NCBI GenBank assembly: GCA_934489915.1
Contig: CAKSSZ010000025.1
Coordinates: 1 to 12,972, forward strand
DNA from: an uncultured Clostridia bacterium
GTDB lineage: Bacteria > Bacillota > Clostridia > HGM11514
Direction of reading: 5' to 3'
Length of the DNA stretch: 12,972 nucleotides
Below are positions 12,958 through 12,972 of the stretch, piece after piece. How positions within the stretch are numbered: position 1 is the stretch's first letter; each line of letters starts with the position of its first letter. Below the pieces are notes generated by a model. It was not told the origin of the DNA. It did no database searches and saw nothing but the letters and a program-made list of their open reading frames with translations. Position numbers and translations under genes: made by a program.

Positions 12958-12972
12958 GAAAACACCTTACAC

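Overview
The window reads as chromosomal DNA from an anaerobic, low-to-mid-GC Firmicute of the class Clostridia, probably an Oscillospiraceae-like gut bacterium. The reasons are a SCIFF ranthipeptide locus (nearly diagnostic for Clostridia), strong AGGAGG ribosome binding sites, consensus TTGACA/TATAAT-type promoters, many rho-independent terminators, and tRNA genes without an encoded CCA. No species can be named from the sequence alone.

Layout, left to right. (1) Positions 1-140 hold the start of a leftward secreted protein with its own promoter. (2) Positions 275-915 are a 641-bp internally deleted IS1182-family element. It has 15-bp imperfect terminal inverted repeats, inward terminators and a transposase that keeps only its two ends. 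Both ends abut perfect hairpins. (3) Positions 925-4079, leftward: a PLP-dependent Orn/Lys/Arg decarboxylase-like enzyme, then the SCIFF precursor peptide (scfA), an attenuator hairpin, and the radical SAM thioether maturase (scfB). scfA has its own promoter and a structured leader. (4) Positions 4173-10748, rightward: a divergent promoter drives a GH31-type glycosidase, then prmA (L11 methyltransferase), rsmE (16S rRNA methyltransferase), a four-helix membrane protein and a large translational GTPase. The GTPase is Tet(M)/EF-G-like and carries a C-terminal YacP/Rae1 NYN ribonuclease domain. (5) Positions 10769-10783 match the right IS end and look like an orphan IS end. (6) Positions 10806-12488, leftward: an AT-richer beta-helix protein resembling GH110 alpha-1,3-galactosidases. 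(7) Positions 12660-12957, rightward: initiator tRNA-Met and tRNA-Trp behind one promoter, closed by a terminator.

How the genes work together: scfA/scfB form a complete RiPP precursor-plus-maturase pair, with an intergenic hairpin that should keep peptide mRNA in excess of enzyme mRNA. Three of the rightward genes act on the ribosome: L11 in the GTPase centre (PrmA), 16S U1498 near the decoding site (RsmE), and the A-site/factor site (GTPase-Rae1 fusion). The fusion joins a factor that enters the A site to the family of nucleases that cleave mRNA there. The two glycosidase-like genes appear to be accessory, and the GH110-like gene looks acquired.
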